64,000 bases of DNA from Pseudalkalibacillus hwajinpoensis (GCF_015234585.1 NZ_JADFCM010000009.1:1-64000), one strand, 5' to 3'. Counted from the first letter of the stretch, positions 16,667 through 26,107 are shown. Translations and numbers: made by a program. The notes: generated by a model from the letters alone, not told the origin.

Positions 16667-18048
16667 TGTTGAGACACTCTTTGCATTTTAGAATAAATCG
16701 ACATATAGGTATTCGATTCTTCCACTTTACCCATCTCACGATAAACCTTCGTCAACCACTGAACAGGGGTTGGGTCCGTTGGATGCAGCTCCATCTCCCA
16801 ATCGAAGCAGGTAATTGCTTCATCATATTGTTTAAGTTTATGGTAGAGCTTACCTAGCTGAAATTGCTTATCTGGATCATCTTGAATATCCGCCATTGTT
16901 TGTAGCGTTGATAGGATAGAGAGATCTTGGTTTCTCTCGAATAAAGGCTTCACCCAGCTATAGACGTATCCCAATCCAAATTCATGCAGCATCCTAGGGA
17001 TGAGTGCTTGAAGTAAACCATCTAGATAAGGACGATTTTCTTTACGTTCCAAACAGCTTTGAAGGGAAGGATAATCAAAGGTTTTGAAATTTGTAGTCTC
17101 ATCTTGAAATGCACTTAGAAGAAGGTCATATTCACTTTGGGTGATTTCACCTTTTCGTTCTGTCATTAATTGAATGGCTTCACTTGTTTTATTTAAATAC
17201 ATTAGAGCTTGAAAAGCATTGTTTCTTAGAGTTTTATGGTGAGGTGCTTCTGCATACATCAATGATAGCAGACGGGCTCGCTCAGATTCAGAGAGCGTAA
17301 CATCGATGAGAGATAGTGGGTCCAGATCAACCTCTTCAGGTGATTGGAGATAGAGGTAAAGGCGTAAAGCGGATCGTTCAATAACACGTTTTTCCTTACG
17401 AAGGATTGATTCAAGGTAGGCTTGATGTGCTTCAAGGTCATCATAAGCCTGAATTTCAGCAAAAAGCGGATCCACTTCTTTAAGACCATCATGATCTCCT
17501 TCATAGAAGCTTCTAACTTTTTGATATTCTAATTTCCGCGATAGTTCGATCGCCCATTTATTTGTTGGATCGAAATAAAGCATCACAGCTAAAATTTGAA
17601 ACGCCATCCGTAATTGGCCATTTCTGCGGTAGTCATAAAAATGCTTTCGCATTAATTTAATAATGGTTTCGGTTGAGAGAAATGAATCAAAATAAGAAAA
17701 GATAAAGGATGTTTCTTGAGGGGTGTACCGTTTCTGTACAGATTGAAAGACTTGCTTTGTAGATTTAAGATGAAGTGTTCGATCAGATAGAAAGTGATCA
17801 ATAAGCGGGTGAGGTGCTTGGAGTACGATCCCTTTCTGGAAAGCTTTCTCAATAAGAGATCCATTTTTAACTTCTGCCGTTTTTCCAGTAATGAAATCAT
17901 CTTTATAAAAGAAAAGGTAGAAGTTACTTCCATCTGTCTTCTTAGCTTCTACAATCTTCATTCTTTGATGAATTACGAGTCGCTCAACACGTAATTGGAC
18001 TTGTCGTTGATTCGAGATAACAGTAACACGTTGTGGTTGCTCGATCAT
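16663..18048 (-). CDS. TPR-repeat protein of unknown function
   Basis: I do not recognise a specific family for this 461-residue cytoplasmic protein. The N-terminal 90 residues are beta-rich (QRVTVISNQRQVQLRVERLVIH, FYLFFYKDDFITG) and may form a small ligand- or nucleotide-binding domain. From about residue 100 it is helical, and residues 385-455 (QFQLGKLYHKLKQYDEAITCF, PTPVQWLTKVYREMGKVEES) are clear tetratricopeptide repeats. No signal peptide or membrane helix is visible. It is a single-gene unit with GGGAGGGAT before the ATG and its own terminator. TPR proteins act as interaction scaffolds; a regulatory role is possible but unproven. Confidence 0.7.
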   Translation of the reverse strand: MIEQPQRVTVISNQRQVQLRVERLVIHQRMKIVEAKKTDGSNFYLFFYKDDFITGKTAEVKNGSLIEKAFQKGIVLQAPHPLIDHFLSDRTLHLKSTKQVFQSVQKRYTPQETSFIFSYFDSFLSTETIIKLMRKHFYDYRRNGQLRMAFQILAVMLYFDPTNKWAIELSRKLEYQKVRSFYEGDHDGLKEVDPLFAEIQAYDDLEAHQAYLESILRKEKRVIERSALRLYLYLQSPEEVDLDPLSLIDVTLSESERARLLSLMYAEAPHHKTLRNNAFQALMYLNKTSEAIQLMTERKGEITQSEYDLLLSAFQDETTNFKTFDYPSLQSCLERKENRPYLDGLLQALIPRMLHEFGLGYVYSWVKPLFERNQDLSILSTLQTMADIQDDPDKQFQLGKLYHKLKQYDEAITCFDWEMELHPTDPTPVQWLTKVYREMGKVEESNTYMSIYSKMQRVSQQ

Positions 18049-18236
18049 TAAAATCCCTCCCGGGCAGAGCTGATTTTTAATACTTCCATCTTTATTTTAC
18101 CACTCCATTCATCAGGAAGAAAGTGATCATTCTTGAGCCTACAGAAGCTGCTAATATAAACGAATAGTTGAACCTCCTTTAGGTAATTTAAAGATGAAGC
18201 TAAAAATTCATTTGTTGAGGTTTTTTCTCCATATGC

Positions 18237-19175
18237 CTATCGCTTTTTTAACCATTCCGATACAAGTTTCATTAGCTCTGAATCTATAGGATGCTTTACC
18301 TGCTTCTTGTAATCATTGATGATACTCGAGAAACGATGTTCTACTTTCGTTTTTCGTAAAACATGAGTTAAGTCATCGACAATATAATGTTCACATTCAC
18401 CTTTAACAAGAAGACAAACGTCTTTCACCTGCTCCTTCTTTACCTGAACATCTTTTGAGCCAGTGATTGCAATAACTGGACACTCTACCTTCTTTAAATA
18501 TTCTCGCACGTCAAACTTCTCATGTTCACGATTCCATTTAGCATTTATTTTTTGACCATTGTATCGTATGGTTGGCGCATCAGTACTTTTAATTTTTCGG
18601 GTCATTTTATCATTCATCTTATCTAGCTTTTTATCTGCTTTAATGAATCGAAGCAACCACCCCTGGAAGCCACTTAGCGTTTGCATATCTTCTTTCATTT
18701 GACTTCTTTGCCAAGCTGTCGTTTCTGCAAGCGGCTCAGCTGAGGGAGATAATAGAATCATTCCTTGCACAGTGGTCCTAGTGTGGACGACAGGTGACAC
18801 AAGACAGCCCTCACTATGCGCTAGAAGATAAATTCGCTCTTCATCAATACTTTCATGTGATTTAGCGAAATTCACAGCGTCTACAGCATCATCAATTAGA
18901 TCATAGTACCCTGTTTTATAATAATCTCCTTTACTTTCACCAATTCCCCTCTTGTCATACCGAAGAGTGGCGTACCCTTCTCCTGTCAAAAAAGTAGCGA
19001 ATTCCTTAAACGCATTTATTTTTAGCCTTTTGGCATTCTCATCACGATCTACAGGACCGCTTCCATGTATCATCACGATTACAGGATACTTATCTTCTGA
19101 ATTGGAAGGAAGAGTAAGGGTTGCGCTTAAATCATATCCATTCTTAATCATAATATCGATCTCTCTCATGCTCAT
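18237..19175 (-). CDS. Alpha/beta hydrolase
   Basis: The 312-residue protein is a cytoplasmic alpha/beta-hydrolase of the dienelactone/peptidase S9-like type. Visible are the oxyanion-hole strand PVIVMIHGSGPVDRDENA, the nucleophile elbow LLAHSEGCLVSP (serine), a likely acid in ITGSKDVQV and the catalytic histidine in DDLTHVLRK. The YATLRYDKRGIGESKGDYY segment is typical of this esterase group. The substrate is unknown. It is a single gene starting at an ATG in ATGAGCATGAGAG, without a strong ribosome binding site, so a start a few codons later is possible. The 188 bases downstream hold nothing recognisable. Confidence 0.82.
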   Translation of the reverse strand: MSMREIDIMIKNGYDLSATLTLPSNSEDKYPVIVMIHGSGPVDRDENAKRLKINAFKEFATFLTGEGYATLRYDKRGIGESKGDYYKTGYYDLIDDAVDAVNFAKSHESIDEERIYLLAHSEGCLVSPVVHTRTTVQGMILLSPSAEPLAETTAWQRSQMKEDMQTLSGFQGWLLRFIKADKKLDKMNDKMTRKIKSTDAPTIRYNGQKINAKWNREHEKFDVREYLKKVECPVIAITGSKDVQVKKEQVKDVCLLVKGECEHYIVDDLTHVLRKTKVEHRFSSIINDYKKQVKHPIDSELMKLVSEWLKKR

Positions 19176-19337
19176 CGCTCCTTATCTCTGATTAAGTTAG
19201 AATTCACTTTTCATTTTCCCCAAGGGTTTTTCTATGTTATATCGAATATCAAAACATAGAGGAGAATAAATAAGATGGTTTATTTTACAATGTGAGGTTA
19301 TCTTACATCAAGTATCCTTTTCAACCAATACTACCTG

Positions 19338-19389
19338 TATAATAAACAATTGTGTTGCTGCGTCTAACATCATTTATTTTCTGAAAATA
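19338..19389 (+). promoter_or_regulatory. Possible promoter and CodY-like box ahead of the AGCS gene
   Basis: The 335-base interval 19176-19510 has no gene. It holds a perfect -10 TATAAT (19338-19343) without a convincing -35. Downstream, TATTTTCTGAAAATA (19375-19389) matches the CodY consensus AATTTTCWGAAAATT at 13 of 15 positions. CodY represses amino acid transporters when branched-chain amino acids and GTP are plentiful, which would suit the downstream gene. Confidence 0.4.
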
Positions 19390-19510
19390 CGATTTATTTT
19401 CCATTTTTATTAAAACACTAATAAAGTAAGTTAGATTCAGTTGAATTAAGGGAAGTGTGATCATATCTTACATTCTTCTTTCCTAAATTATATATAGAAG
19501 GGGCCTACAT

Positions 19511-20929
19511 ATGGATATTTTAAAAACTATTGTTGATGCTGGTAATGAGCTTATTTGGTCAAATGTTCTAATCGTCATTCTAATTGGTGTCGGACTTTAT
19601 TTTACAATTCGTTCTCGATTCGTTCAATTTCGCTTATTCGGTGAGATGTTCCATGTCCTTTCTGAAAAGGACACAATGAAAGGAAGAAAGAACTCTGTTT
19701 CAAGTTTACAAGCTTTCTTCATTAGTACGGCTTCACGTGTTGGAACCGGAAACCTTGCCGGCGTTGCCTCAGCAGTTAGTATCGGTGGTCCCGGTGCTGT
19801 ATTTTGGATGTGGGTTATTGCCCTACTCGGTGCAGCAAGTGGATTTGTTGAAAGCACACTAGCTCAAATTTATAAAGTGCGCGATGGAGACGATTTCCGT
19901 GGTGGACCTGCTTACTATATGCAGCGTGCACTAAATGCTAGATGGTTAGGTATTATCTTCGCCGTCTTAATTACATTCAGCTTTGGTCTTGTATTTAACT
20001 CTGTACAATCCAATACAATCGCACTTGCTTTCGAAAATTCATTTGATGTGAATCGCTGGGTATTAGGTGCAATCTTAACTGTTGCAACGGCGATCATTAT
20101 TTTCGGTGGCGTTCGTCGAATTGCTGTTGTTTCTCAAATCATTGTACCAATTATGGCAGGGATTTATATCATTGTTGCTGGTTTTGTTTTAATCGTTAAT
20201 TTCACTGAAATTCCAGCTATGATCGCTCTTATTTTCCAACATGCTTTTGGTTTAAAAGAAGTGACAGGAGGCGGTGTTGGTGCCGCAATGCTTCTAGGAA
20301 TCAAACGTGGTCTTTTCTCTAACGAAGCTGGTATGGGTAGTGCTCCCAATGCTGCTGCAACTGCAGACGTATCACACCCAGTAAAGCAGGGACTTATTCA
20401 GGCGCTTGGTGTGTTCGTGGATACTCTACTTATCGCTACAGCAACAGCATTTATGATCCTAATGTCAGATGGCTATGTTGATTCAAAGCTAGATGGTGTA
20501 CAGCTTACTCAGGAAGCGATGAATCAACACTTAGGAAGTGGCGCAGGTATATTCGTAGCAGTTGCCGTTCTCCTCTTTGCTTTTAGTTCAATTATTGGTA
20601 ACTATTACTACGGTGAAACAAATATCGAATTTATTAAATCAAGCAAAACCGCTCTTCTTCTTTACAGACTTGCCGTTCTTGCCATGGTTATGTTCGGTGC
20701 TAAAGCCGGATTCGGTATCGTTTGGGGCATGGCCGACCTTTCCATGGGTCTTATGGCACTCTTGAACTTAATCGTCATCTCCATTATTGGTAAAGTGGCG
20801 TTTGTAGCATTGAAAGACTATCGCGATCAGCGAAAAGCAGGTAAAGATCCTCAATTCTACGCCGATACGATAAAAGGCTTGAAATCAGATATTTGGACAG
20901 ATAAGCCTGTAAAAGACAAATCAAACTAA
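19511..20929 (+). CDS. Alanine/glycine (or glutamine):cation symporter, AGCS family
   Basis: A 472-residue sodium- or proton-coupled amino acid importer with about ten helices. Family signatures are STASRVGTGNLAGVASAVSIGGPGAVFWMW, FRGGPAYYMQRAL and GIKRGLFSNEAGMGSAPNAAATADVSHPVKQG. It is longer than the AGCS protein at 6907-8229 and closer to the AlsT type. It starts at ATG 19511 after GAAGGGG. The upstream region carries a CodY-like box. It ends at a hairpin that overlaps the sigma-B promoter of csbD. The exact amino acid cannot be read from sequence. Confidence 0.9.
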   Translation: MDILKTIVDAGNELIWSNVLIVILIGVGLYFTIRSRFVQFRLFGEMFHVLSEKDTMKGRKNSVSSLQAFFISTASRVGTGNLAGVASAVSIGGPGAVFWMWVIALLGAASGFVESTLAQIYKVRDGDDFRGGPAYYMQRALNARWLGIIFAVLITFSFGLVFNSVQSNTIALAFENSFDVNRWVLGAILTVATAIIIFGGVRRIAVVSQIIVPIMAGIYIIVAGFVLIVNFTEIPAMIALIFQHAFGLKEVTGGGVGAAMLLGIKRGLFSNEAGMGSAPNAAATADVSHPVKQGLIQALGVFVDTLLIATATAFMILMSDGYVDSKLDGVQLTQEAMNQHLGSGAGIFVAVAVLLFAFSSIIGNYYYGETNIEFIKSSKTALLLYRLAVLAMVMFGAKAGFGIVWGMADLSMGLMALLNLIVISIIGKVAFVALKDYRDQRKAGKDPQFYADTIKGLKSDIWTDKPVKDKSN

Positions 20930-20943
20930 TGTACTATTTTCTG

Positions 20944-20990
20944 CCCCTTGAAGCAAAATGCCGTTTGGCATCCGCCTTCAGGGGGTATTT
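20944..20990 (+). terminator. Terminator of the AGCS gene
   Basis: CCCCTTGAAG pairs with CTTCAGGGG (one bulge), with an inner ATGCC-GTTT-GGCAT hairpin, followed by TATTTTC. The T-run is short, so termination may be incomplete. The element overlaps a sigma-B promoter. Confidence 0.6.
20963..20988 (+). promoter_or_regulatory. Sigma-B-type promoter of the csbD gene
   Basis: GTTTGG (20963-20968) and GGGTAT (20983-20988) are separated by 14 bases, close to the sigma-B consensus GTTTAA-N13-15-GGGTAT. It lies about 40 bases before a CsbD-family gene, a family first named for sigma-B control in Bacillus subtilis. Confidence 0.65.
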
Positions 20991-21030
20991 TCATTACTAG
21001 ATAAAAGTAAGAGAAAGGAGCGTTTTTGCA

Positions 21031-21210
21031 ATGAGTGATCGCAAAGGACTAAGTGATAAAGTGAAAGGCGCTGTTTCCAAAACTAAAGGTGAAGTAAAAG
21101 ATCAAATTGGTAATGCAAAGGATGACCAACACCTTCAAGAAGAAGGCAAACGTGATAAGTCGAAAGGCGAATATCAGGAACGAACTGGTAACCTCAAGGA
21201 TAAAAACTAA
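21031..21210 (+). CDS. csbD: CsbD-family general stress protein (59 residues)
   Basis: A very short, highly charged, soluble protein with the CsbD pattern: GLSDKVKGAVSKTKGEVK, QIGNAKDD and KGEYQERTGNLKDKN. These proteins accumulate under general stress, and their molecular action is unknown. GAAAGGAG lies nine bases before the ATG. The gene sits behind a sigma-B-type promoter (20963-20988) and ends before a strong bidirectional hairpin (21231-21260). It is short enough to be missed by ORF length filters. Confidence 0.88.
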   Translation: MSDRKGLSDKVKGAVSKTKGEVKDQIGNAKDDQHLQEEGKRDKSKGEYQERTGNLKDKN

Positions 21211-21230
21211 ATAAAACTCAATTATAAATA

Positions 21231-21260
21231 AAAGGAGAGCGGGAACCCGCTCTCCTTTTA
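21231..21260. terminator. Bidirectional intrinsic terminator
   Basis: AAAGGAGAGCGGG pairs perfectly with CCCGCTCTCCTTT around AA, with A- and T-rich flanks. It separates csbD from the convergent telA gene and serves both. Confidence 0.92.
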
Positions 21261-21261
21261 T

Positions 21262-22362
21262 TTATGAACGTTTAGCATTATTACCGATTTGCTTCATGTT
21301 ATCTTGAAGTTCAAGAATTCGCTTCGTACCTTCATCTCGCAGACGTTTATTCTCGTCCTCAATGGCTCTCGTTTCTTCCATACCTTTAACGATTGTATTC
21401 CAAGATTCTTCAATCGTCTCAATCTTAACACTCGGTCTACCAGATAATTTAGCTATCTCAACGCTTTGATTCGAGATGTTCTGCGCATTGTTTTTTAACA
21501 TTTCGTTTGTACGACGGTCCAGCTCGTTCATTGAATCAGCAACAAGCTTCTGACGCTTCGCGGTCACAGCTTGAATGACACCGTTCTTAAAAACAGGAAT
21601 GGTAATAATAAAGGCTGAATTGATCTTACCTATTAGCTTTGTGTTTCCGCGCTGCAACAGTCGAATTTGTGGAGCTGTTTGAATTGCAACCATTCTCGCC
21701 ATCTCAAGATCGTAGATGCGCTCCTCTAGCGTCTGAATAGCATTATTCAAAGTATCTAGCTCCATTTGCGCCATTTGATCGCCAGCACTAACTTTTTGTT
21801 GGATCGCAGGAACCTTATCTTGAAGTTCTTCTAACTTTATTTGACCTGCAACGACGTACTTCTCAAGTTCTACATAATAGTTCAGATTATGTTGGTACAT
21901 TTCATCCAACGTCCCAGTAGAACGAGACATTTCATCTTTGTACTTGGAGATTTCAACGTGTACCTTCTCAATTTCTCCACCGAGCGTCTGATATTTACCA
22001 AAAATCTTTTCTACCATATCATTGCTTTTTTTGAAAAACTTAGAGAGAAAGCCCGTTTTCGGCTCTTCAAAATCTTTTTTATCAAAACGATCCATGATTT
22101 TCCCAAGTTGTTTCAGCATCTCACCTGAGTCCGTGACGCTAGTTGTACGCATCATAGATAAGATTTTATCTGAGAACTTCGAAATCTCTACCGCTGGTTC
22201 TTTACCAAATTCGAGTAATGCCATTTGGTCTTTTACATCAATTTCACCGGCAAGCTTTTGAACTTCTTGCTCTTCGCGAAGTTTTAAACGTACATCTTCA
22301 GCCTTCGCTTCTGTAATCTCTTCATTCTTATCGAGCGTAGTTAGGCCTGTCTCATTCGTCAT
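21262..22362 (-). CDS. telA: TelA / toxic anion resistance family protein (YceH-like)
   Basis: The 366-residue cytoplasmic protein belongs to the TelA/YaaN/YceH family linked to tellurite, nisin and cell-envelope stress tolerance. It is mostly helical with coiled coils. Family landmarks include LGKIMDRFDKKDF, LDEMYQHNLNYYVELEKYVVAGQIKLEEL, MARMVAIQTAPQIRLLQRGN and INSAFIITIPVFKNGVIQAV. It ends the Ter gene cluster, 17 bases after yceG, as yceGH do in B. subtilis. Biochemical activity is unknown. In the Ter model these proteins are scaffold-like partners of TerC/TerD at the membrane. Confidence 0.9.
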   Translation of the reverse strand: MTNETGLTTLDKNEEITEAKAEDVRLKLREEQEVQKLAGEIDVKDQMALLEFGKEPAVEISKFSDKILSMMRTTSVTDSGEMLKQLGKIMDRFDKKDFEEPKTGFLSKFFKKSNDMVEKIFGKYQTLGGEIEKVHVEISKYKDEMSRSTGTLDEMYQHNLNYYVELEKYVVAGQIKLEELQDKVPAIQQKVSAGDQMAQMELDTLNNAIQTLEERIYDLEMARMVAIQTAPQIRLLQRGNTKLIGKINSAFIITIPVFKNGVIQAVTAKRQKLVADSMNELDRRTNEMLKNNAQNISNQSVEIAKLSGRPSVKIETIEESWNTIVKGMEETRAIEDENKRLRDEGTKRILELQDNMKQIGNNAKRS

Positions 22363-22379
22363 GGACGATCACTCCCTGA

Positions 22380-23993
22380 TTATAATTTAATCGATTTAAA
22401 TAGCTTACGAAATACAGAAGGTTCTTTAAAATCCTGCCGAAATGCCATTTCCTCTAACCAATGCGTATCAAACTGATTCGAATCAAGGTAGCGCTCAATA
22501 CATTGATGACCAGGAGGATTATATAGAATGATATCAATACCGAACTCATTTAGCAGGTGTAACACTGCTGCATCTGATCGTGATAATGTACCGTTCATTT
22601 CTGTATTATATAGCACTACTTTCGGCACTTCCTGAGAATAATCAAACGTTTGCATTAAATGAACAAACTCCTCAGGGATTTTTGTAGTTTGAGAGAATAA
22701 ATAAAGCTTAATATCTTCTTCCGTTTCATTACCTTCCGGAAGCAGCTTCGGATTTGCACACATTCTTGAGATAGCTTGTCCAATCGCTTTCTGTGTCTCA
22801 TTGGGAAGGTGTTTATACTGCCACCAATTCCCCTGCATCATCAATTCAGGATCTAACATTCCTTCCCGATTCATCGTATGCTGGTAGTGAAATTTCTGAT
22901 TCGCTCTCGTCTCTTGTGTGAAAGGAAACTGACGAATCATCGTAGTCGATTTCGCTTCACTTATATCTTGAAGTCGGTTCCAGTATTCCTTTTTATTCTC
23001 AGATACTCCCATGATCTTAGCAAATAAAGAGGGGATATGGACCGTGCCATCCTCTACTTTAAAATTAGGTCTAATAAATGCTTTTTCCTTTGCAATCAGA
23101 AATAATTCATCATAAGTCGTTTTTAGAGTAACAGACTTAGGGGAATAATTTCGTAACTGCCAAGGCTTAAAAAGTTGCGATCCTTCATGATGAAGCACCG
23201 TATCCATTTCCTTTGTTGCTCGATAAGCAACCGTAGAGCGTCTCTCTGGTTTTTCAATCGGAAATGGTTCAATTGCGACGGTAGTAGGTAATTTCCTTTT
23301 CTCCATCAATTCCCCATCGGGATCGAGTTCGTCAAACGAATCAACTCCTTCAGGATGAAAATAAAGGACATCGCATCCAAGCTGAACAAGATATAGTAAA
23401 AAGTATTGCTGACTTGTTGAAGCTTCACCGTACCATACAATACCGGGCATCTTTATTTCAAACTCCACATCCTCTAACCATGGAGCGAGATGATTCCAAG
23501 TCCATTTCATTAAATCAACAAGTACTCTGCGAAATTCCGGGTGACTAAATCCATCATTATGCTGTTTCTCAAACAGTTCAAGAATGGAGATTAATGATTT
23601 TCGCATATGACGATGTAAGGCAGGATTTTTGTGTGAAGGAATCAGTTTGGCACCTTCCAAAAAGGCTACGAATCGATTCGCAGAAAGTCCGTTTTCTTTT
23701 TGGTTAATAGAATGAATCGATTGAATCGCCTGAAGTCGTTCAGGACTTATCACCTTATTTAATTCTTCACTTAATACATGAAAATAGTTAGAATTCGATA
23801 GCTCATGCAGCTGAAGAAAATATTCATTCTCATCATAATAGCTCCCCAAAAACCTCCCCACGATTTGCGTTATAATTAATTCGTTCCCGTTCTCATAAGG
23901 AGTTCGTTCAGGAAACGGCTTGAATAATAGTTCATTTAAATTCTCATCATCAAGTGGTGTTTTCTTGATAAGAATTTGATCATAGTGACTCAT
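22380..23993 (-). CDS. yceG: YceG family protein of the Ter stress cluster
   Basis: A 537-residue soluble protein matching the Bacillus YceG family in length and in its two related halves, each with a Rossmann-like piece (EFEIKMPGIVWYGEASTSQQYFLLYLVQLGCDVLYFHPEG and EVPKVVLYNTEMNGTLSRSDAAVLHLLNEFGIDIILYNPPGH). Family function is not established; comparative genomics places it with tellurium-resistance-type proteins and links it to biosynthesis of a small molecule. It starts a two-gene unit with telA. The 178 bases upstream separate it from the HAD gene and contain a GGAGG/CCTCC inverted pair (24025-24053) without a T-run. Confidence 0.85.
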   Translation of the reverse strand: MSHYDQILIKKTPLDDENLNELLFKPFPERTPYENGNELIITQIVGRFLGSYYDENEYFLQLHELSNSNYFHVLSEELNKVISPERLQAIQSIHSINQKENGLSANRFVAFLEGAKLIPSHKNPALHRHMRKSLISILELFEKQHNDGFSHPEFRRVLVDLMKWTWNHLAPWLEDVEFEIKMPGIVWYGEASTSQQYFLLYLVQLGCDVLYFHPEGVDSFDELDPDGELMEKRKLPTTVAIEPFPIEKPERRSTVAYRATKEMDTVLHHEGSQLFKPWQLRNYSPKSVTLKTTYDELFLIAKEKAFIRPNFKVEDGTVHIPSLFAKIMGVSENKKEYWNRLQDISEAKSTTMIRQFPFTQETRANQKFHYQHTMNREGMLDPELMMQGNWWQYKHLPNETQKAIGQAISRMCANPKLLPEGNETEEDIKLYLFSQTTKIPEEFVHLMQTFDYSQEVPKVVLYNTEMNGTLSRSDAAVLHLLNEFGIDIILYNPPGHQCIERYLDSNQFDTHWLEEMAFRQDFKEPSVFRKLFKSIKL

Positions 23994-24171
23994 GATGTTC
24001 TCCCCGCTTTCTCATTCCTTTCCGGAGGATGGTCAGTTCCGATCAAGCCTCCCTACATTCATAATTTTATTATACTTTTACAAGTAAGAAGTAACCCTTT
24101 TTATTTCTAGCCATTCTTTCATCAATATAACATCTTCTATCTTTCAGAATAACATACTATTTCTTCCATAC

Positions 24172-24984
24172 TTAACTCTTTTGTTCTACTGATTCTTTTT
24201 TTAAAGATAAGTCGACGACAATGGAGTCTAGAATTTCTTCAGAGGCCTTCATTCCATGGGCTGTCGTTTTGGGAAGATCGGGATAACTTTCGAGAACTTC
24301 ACCATGTGCAGGTACATAGCCACAATCACCTTGGTAAATAAGTTCATAATCAAGAAGGGAGTCTCCTGCTGTATACACGTAAGATAATCCAATCTCTTTC
24401 TTCAAATAGTCGACGGCTTTCCATTTGTTCACCGGATTTGGAACAAAATAAAGCTTCCTCCCCTGAAGACTAGGTTGCCATCCCTGCTCACGTGACCACT
24501 CAAATAAATGATAGAGTTCTTCGGACGATACATGATCTCGTTTAATAATTAGGTAAACAAAAAGGTAGTCTGCATGACGAATTCGCTCAACCCAGTTTCC
24601 TTTGATAAGGTTCTCCAGTTGCCGAACAAAGGCATCCAGCGACAAGCACTCTTCTAACGAAGCATTGATTCGATTCGACCAGTCACTCAATACTTTTCCG
24701 TTCTTTAAAATTCGACCGCCATTACTTGTTATGGCGTATTCGGGTTGAATCGTTGTTTGAAAAAATGTGATACGACGGTATTGTTCAACTGTTCTTGTTG
24801 TAACAGGGATAAAATAAATCTCTTTATTTACCTTCTGTAATAACTCACTAGCATAGTTGGAAATATACGAAATTTCCTTTCCATCAAGTGTTTCAATTAA
24901 TTCATAGTTTTGCTGGGTATCTTGCTCGATCATTCTACTCGAATAAATTAACGTGCGATCTAAGTCACTAGCAAATGCTCTCAT
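24172..24984 (-). CDS. HAD-superfamily hydrolase of the Ter biosynthetic block
   Basis: The 270-residue protein begins with the HAD nucleophile motif DLDRT (FASDLDRTLIY). It has a substrate-specifying cap of the sucrose-phosphatase/Cof type, a motif-II segment TSNGG and a C-terminal acidic motif AGDSLLDYEL. It is probably a phosphatase acting on a phosphorylated sugar or nucleoside-like intermediate. The start ATG overlaps the StiP stop by 4 bases, so it is the last gene of the HpcH-PRTase-StiP-HAD block. Ter-linked HAD proteins are proposed to dephosphorylate the product of the neighbouring phosphoribosyltransferases; this is family-level inference. Confidence 0.85.
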   Translation of the reverse strand: MRAFASDLDRTLIYSSRMIEQDTQQNYELIETLDGKEISYISNYASELLQKVNKEIYFIPVTTRTVEQYRRITFFQTTIQPEYAITSNGGRILKNGKVLSDWSNRINASLEECLSLDAFVRQLENLIKGNWVERIRHADYLFVYLIIKRDHVSSEELYHLFEWSREQGWQPSLQGRKLYFVPNPVNKWKAVDYLKKEIGLSYVYTAGDSLLDYELIYQGDCGYVPAHGEVLESYPDLPKTTAHGMKASEEILDSIVVDLSLKKESVEQKS

Positions 24985-26099
24985 GATTCTTTCTCCATAG
25001 GCTTAATCAGTCCACAGCATGAATAAGACATGTTTGCGTACTCTTCAATTGGAACACCTCGGTCTCTTGCTAGAATAAGAATATGTTCTAAGTTCATTTC
25101 CGCATCTGGATGCACAAGAATTTTCCATGGAACACGCCGTAACAATACTCTCGTAGTTTCTCCAACACCAGGTTTGATGAGGTTACTGTTTGCTATTCCA
25201 TAATCCCTCTGGATGTTTTCGATGGATTCAAGTCCTTTCCACTTCGGCTTGCGATCTTCCTTTGAGATATCTTGCAATCCATCTTCAACCTCTGTAGCGA
25301 TCAAAGGATACTGTGTACAAATTGTATCGACGAATAAGTTGGAGACATCTTCTGCAGCAAGCTCCGAGTAGTATTTGCCTCCGTGGAAATCTCCCTCATG
25401 AATCCAATTATTATTAAGCACAGTACGACTGACAAGCCCTGATACGGTTGAATTTAAACAAGCACTTGGAATCAGAAAATCTTCACGAGTTCCAAAAAGA
25501 GAAGAACAGTCACCTGGGTCTGCTAAAACGGCTAATTCGCTTGATAGATTCTTGCCAGTACTAGCATTAAATTCTGCTACTGACTTTGTTAACTCCTTTG
25601 TAATCGCTCCTTTTCCAGTCCATCCGTCAATAAACGTAATAGACGAATCAGGATGCTGATTTAAAATAAATTGAAGAGCATTCTCATCAATGCCTCTGTC
25701 CCTAATAATAGAAATGCTGTAATGGGGAAGTTCTCGATCATACTTATAAGAAAGGTAACGCTTGATTAATACACCTATTGGCGTGCCTGCTCTAGCAAGC
25801 GAAACAAGTACTGTTTGAAAGCCTCTTTCCGCCACAAGCTGTTCAGCAACAATCCCTACTGCTACAGCCACTTTGTGCTTCGCCTCTTCGAGTGAAGTAT
25901 AGAACAATTTCATATATTCATCTGTCGGCTTATACTCAATAGGAAGCATCTCAGAATAGTGTGTACCTTTCTGAATTGCCTGTTCTCTCTCCATCGTACT
26001 TTTTTCCATTGTGATGTCTGATAAATCTTTTAGAAGGAAAGTTACATCTTGATCAGGATAACTTCCCATTTTGGTAGTCTGTACAGTCAATTTGTTCAT
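24981..26099 (-). CDS. StiP-like protein of the Ter cluster (annotated elsewhere as cysteine protease StiP)
   Basis: About 372 residues. The central part looks like a phosphoribosyltransferase/Rossmann-type domain (FQTVLVSLARAGTPIGVLIKRYLSYKY, ITFIDGWTGKGAITKELTKSVAEF). The C-terminal 60 residues form a separate helical piece (TTRVLLRRVPWKILVHPDAEMNLEHILILARDRGVP). I believe this is the family often labelled StiP, found next to ter genes; the protease label has little support from the visible motifs. The open frame extends to 26117, overlapping the previous gene by 10 bases. I chose the ATG at 26099, preceded closely by GAAGAGAGGG. TTG or GTG a few codons earlier is equally possible. Confidence 0.75.
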   Translation of the reverse strand: MNKLTVQTTKMGSYPDQDVTFLLKDLSDITMEKSTMEREQAIQKGTHYSEMLPIEYKPTDEYMKLFYTSLEEAKHKVAVAVGIVAEQLVAERGFQTVLVSLARAGTPIGVLIKRYLSYKYDRELPHYSISIIRDRGIDENALQFILNQHPDSSITFIDGWTGKGAITKELTKSVAEFNASTGKNLSSELAVLADPGDCSSLFGTREDFLIPSACLNSTVSGLVSRTVLNNNWIHEGDFHGGKYYSELAAEDVSNLFVDTICTQYPLIATEVEDGLQDISKEDRKPKWKGLESIENIQRDYGIANSNLIKPGVGETTRVLLRRVPWKILVHPDAEMNLEHILILARDRGVPIEEYANMSYSCCGLIKPMEKES

Positions 26100-26107
26100 C
26101 CCTCTCT

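Noticed and set aside
24025..24053. GGAGG / CCTCC inverted pair between the HAD gene and yceG, considered as terminator or riboswitch
   Set aside because: No T-run follows on either strand and no conserved aptamer core was seen.
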